The translations under genes and the position numbers were made by a program. 64,000 nt of DNA from NCBI RefSeq assembly GCF_004348115.1, contig NZ_QPFB01000001.1, forward strand, positions 3,612,028-3,676,027. The letters run 5' to 3'. Each line of letters begins with the position of its first letter. Position 1 is the stretch's first letter. Positions 63,582 to 64,000 of this stretch are shown here, piece after piece. Below the pieces are notes generated by a model. The model was given only the letters and a program-made list of their open reading frames with translations, had not been told where the DNA came from and did no database searches. Source of the DNA: Stenotrophomonas sp. ATCM1_4. Lineage in GTDB: Bacteria; Pseudomonadota; Gammaproteobacteria; Xanthomonadales; Xanthomonadaceae.

Positions 63582-64000
63582 TTACTCCTGCGAGGCCTGG
63601 GTTTCTGCGTGATGGCCCGAACTGGCTGCGGTGTTCTCGCCCACGCCGATGAACTGGTCGATGACCTTCTTGAACAGCAGCGGCTCGACCGAGGCAAAGT
63701 GACGCACCGGCGCCTTGCGGCTGGGTGCGGCCAGCTGCTTGAACGCATCGAAGCTGAGCTGTTCCGGCGCACTGCGCACCTCGGCGACCCACGCATCGAA
63801 CTGCGCATCCGTCATCGCGGTGGCGGTGAACTTCATGTTGGAGAAGCCGTGGCCGCTGTAGTTGCCGGACATGCCGCGGAACTCACCCGGTTCGTTGGCC
63901 ACCAGGTGCAGCTGCGTGCGCATGCCGGCCATCGCGTAGATCTGCCCGCCCAGCTGCGGGATGAAGAAGGTATTCATCGTCGAGTTGGAGGTGATGTCGA
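63582..64000 (-). CDS. cyoA: Cytochrome bo3 ubiquinol oxidase subunit II, C-terminal part
   Basis: The last 139 or so codons of CyoA; the start is beyond the right edge. [19 protein letters not shown] and [24 protein letters not shown] are the conserved periplasmic cupredoxin-like part, which lacks the CuA cysteine pair, as in quinol oxidases. The terminal region contains a linker ([18 protein letters not shown]). Its stop overlaps the start region of cyoB (TAATG). Confidence 0.95.
   Translation of the reverse strand, partial: DITSNSTMNTFFIPQLGGQIYAMAGMRTQLHLVANEPGEFRGMSGNYSGHGFSNMKFTATAMTDAQFDAWVAEVRSAPEQLSFDAFKQLAAPSRKAPVRHFASVEPLLFKKVIDQFIGVGENTAASSGHHAETQASQE

Noticed and set aside
61609..63612. 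667-codon open frame antisense to cyoB
   Set aside because: CyoB matches E. coli residue by residue at every ligand; the antisense frame is low-complexity His/Asp/Gln/Val.

Overview
The window is GC-rich DNA, densely packed with genes on both strands, from a gammaproteobacterium of the Xanthomonadaceae/Lysobacteraceae. It looks like Stenotrophomonas, Pseudoxanthomonas or a close relative. The evidence is the protein families present (a Xanthomonas-type HlyD adaptor, a DUF6172 protein, an RpiR-regulated D-amino-acid cluster, a B3 metallo-beta-lactamase) and one GTAG-type (SMAG-like) palindromic repeat at 25281-25303. No rRNA, tRNA, CRISPR array, transposase, integrase or phage gene was seen. 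Most of the window reads as stable chromosome; 36-41 kb is a looser stretch of small accessory genes.

Layout. 1-2.6 kb: start of an M16 zinc peptidase, an orphan HlyD-type secretion adaptor and a divergent XRE regulator. 2.7-11.5 kb: a C4-dicarboxylate module with malic enzyme (maeB), DctA transporter, a Cache/PAS hybrid histidine kinase, a LuxR-type response regulator and an OprO/P porin; the dctA and porin promoters share an almost identical 17-bp motif. 11.5-17 kb: a probable operon for N-acyl-D-amino acids (D-serine-dehydratase-like enzyme, GntP permease, RpiR/SIS regulator, N-acyl-D-aminoacylase, RidA), followed by gltS and a DadA-like dehydrogenase. 19.6-31 kb: housekeeping and conserved genes (DUF1704 metalloprotease-like protein, rsgA, alaA, SGNH hydrolase, methyltransferase, RNA helicase, polysaccharide deacetylase, a glutaredoxin-rhodanese fusion, DUF924, DegV, a PP-loop ATPase).

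31-37 kb: a diguanylate cyclase, then the formaldehyde detoxification operon frmR-adhC-(unknown 112-aa protein)-fghA with a readable promoter and operator, a gene remnant and a lipoprotein serine hydrolase. 37-41 kb: small hypothetical genes around a methyltransferase/YkgJ pair. 41-49.4 kb: a membrane winged-helix/TPR regulator, a serine hydrolase, an isochorismatase-family hydrolase with divergent GlxA-type regulator, an ArsR-SRPBCC-VOC group and a LytS/LytTR two-component system. 49.6-60 kb: a TAP-like alpha/beta hydrolase, another serine hydrolase, a subclass B3 metallo-beta-lactamase, a TPR lipoprotein, an H-NS-type protein, and a LysR/ankyrin/amidohydrolase group. 59.9-64 kb: the cytochrome bo3 ubiquinol oxidase operon cyoABCD (cyoA cut by the right edge) followed by a SCO-family lipoprotein.

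No single region is a clear new system. The best leads are the dicarboxylate regulon motif, the D-amino-acid cluster with its paired operators, the unknown gene translationally coupled inside the frm operon, the DUF1704-rsgA pair and a large inverted repeat in front of alaA.
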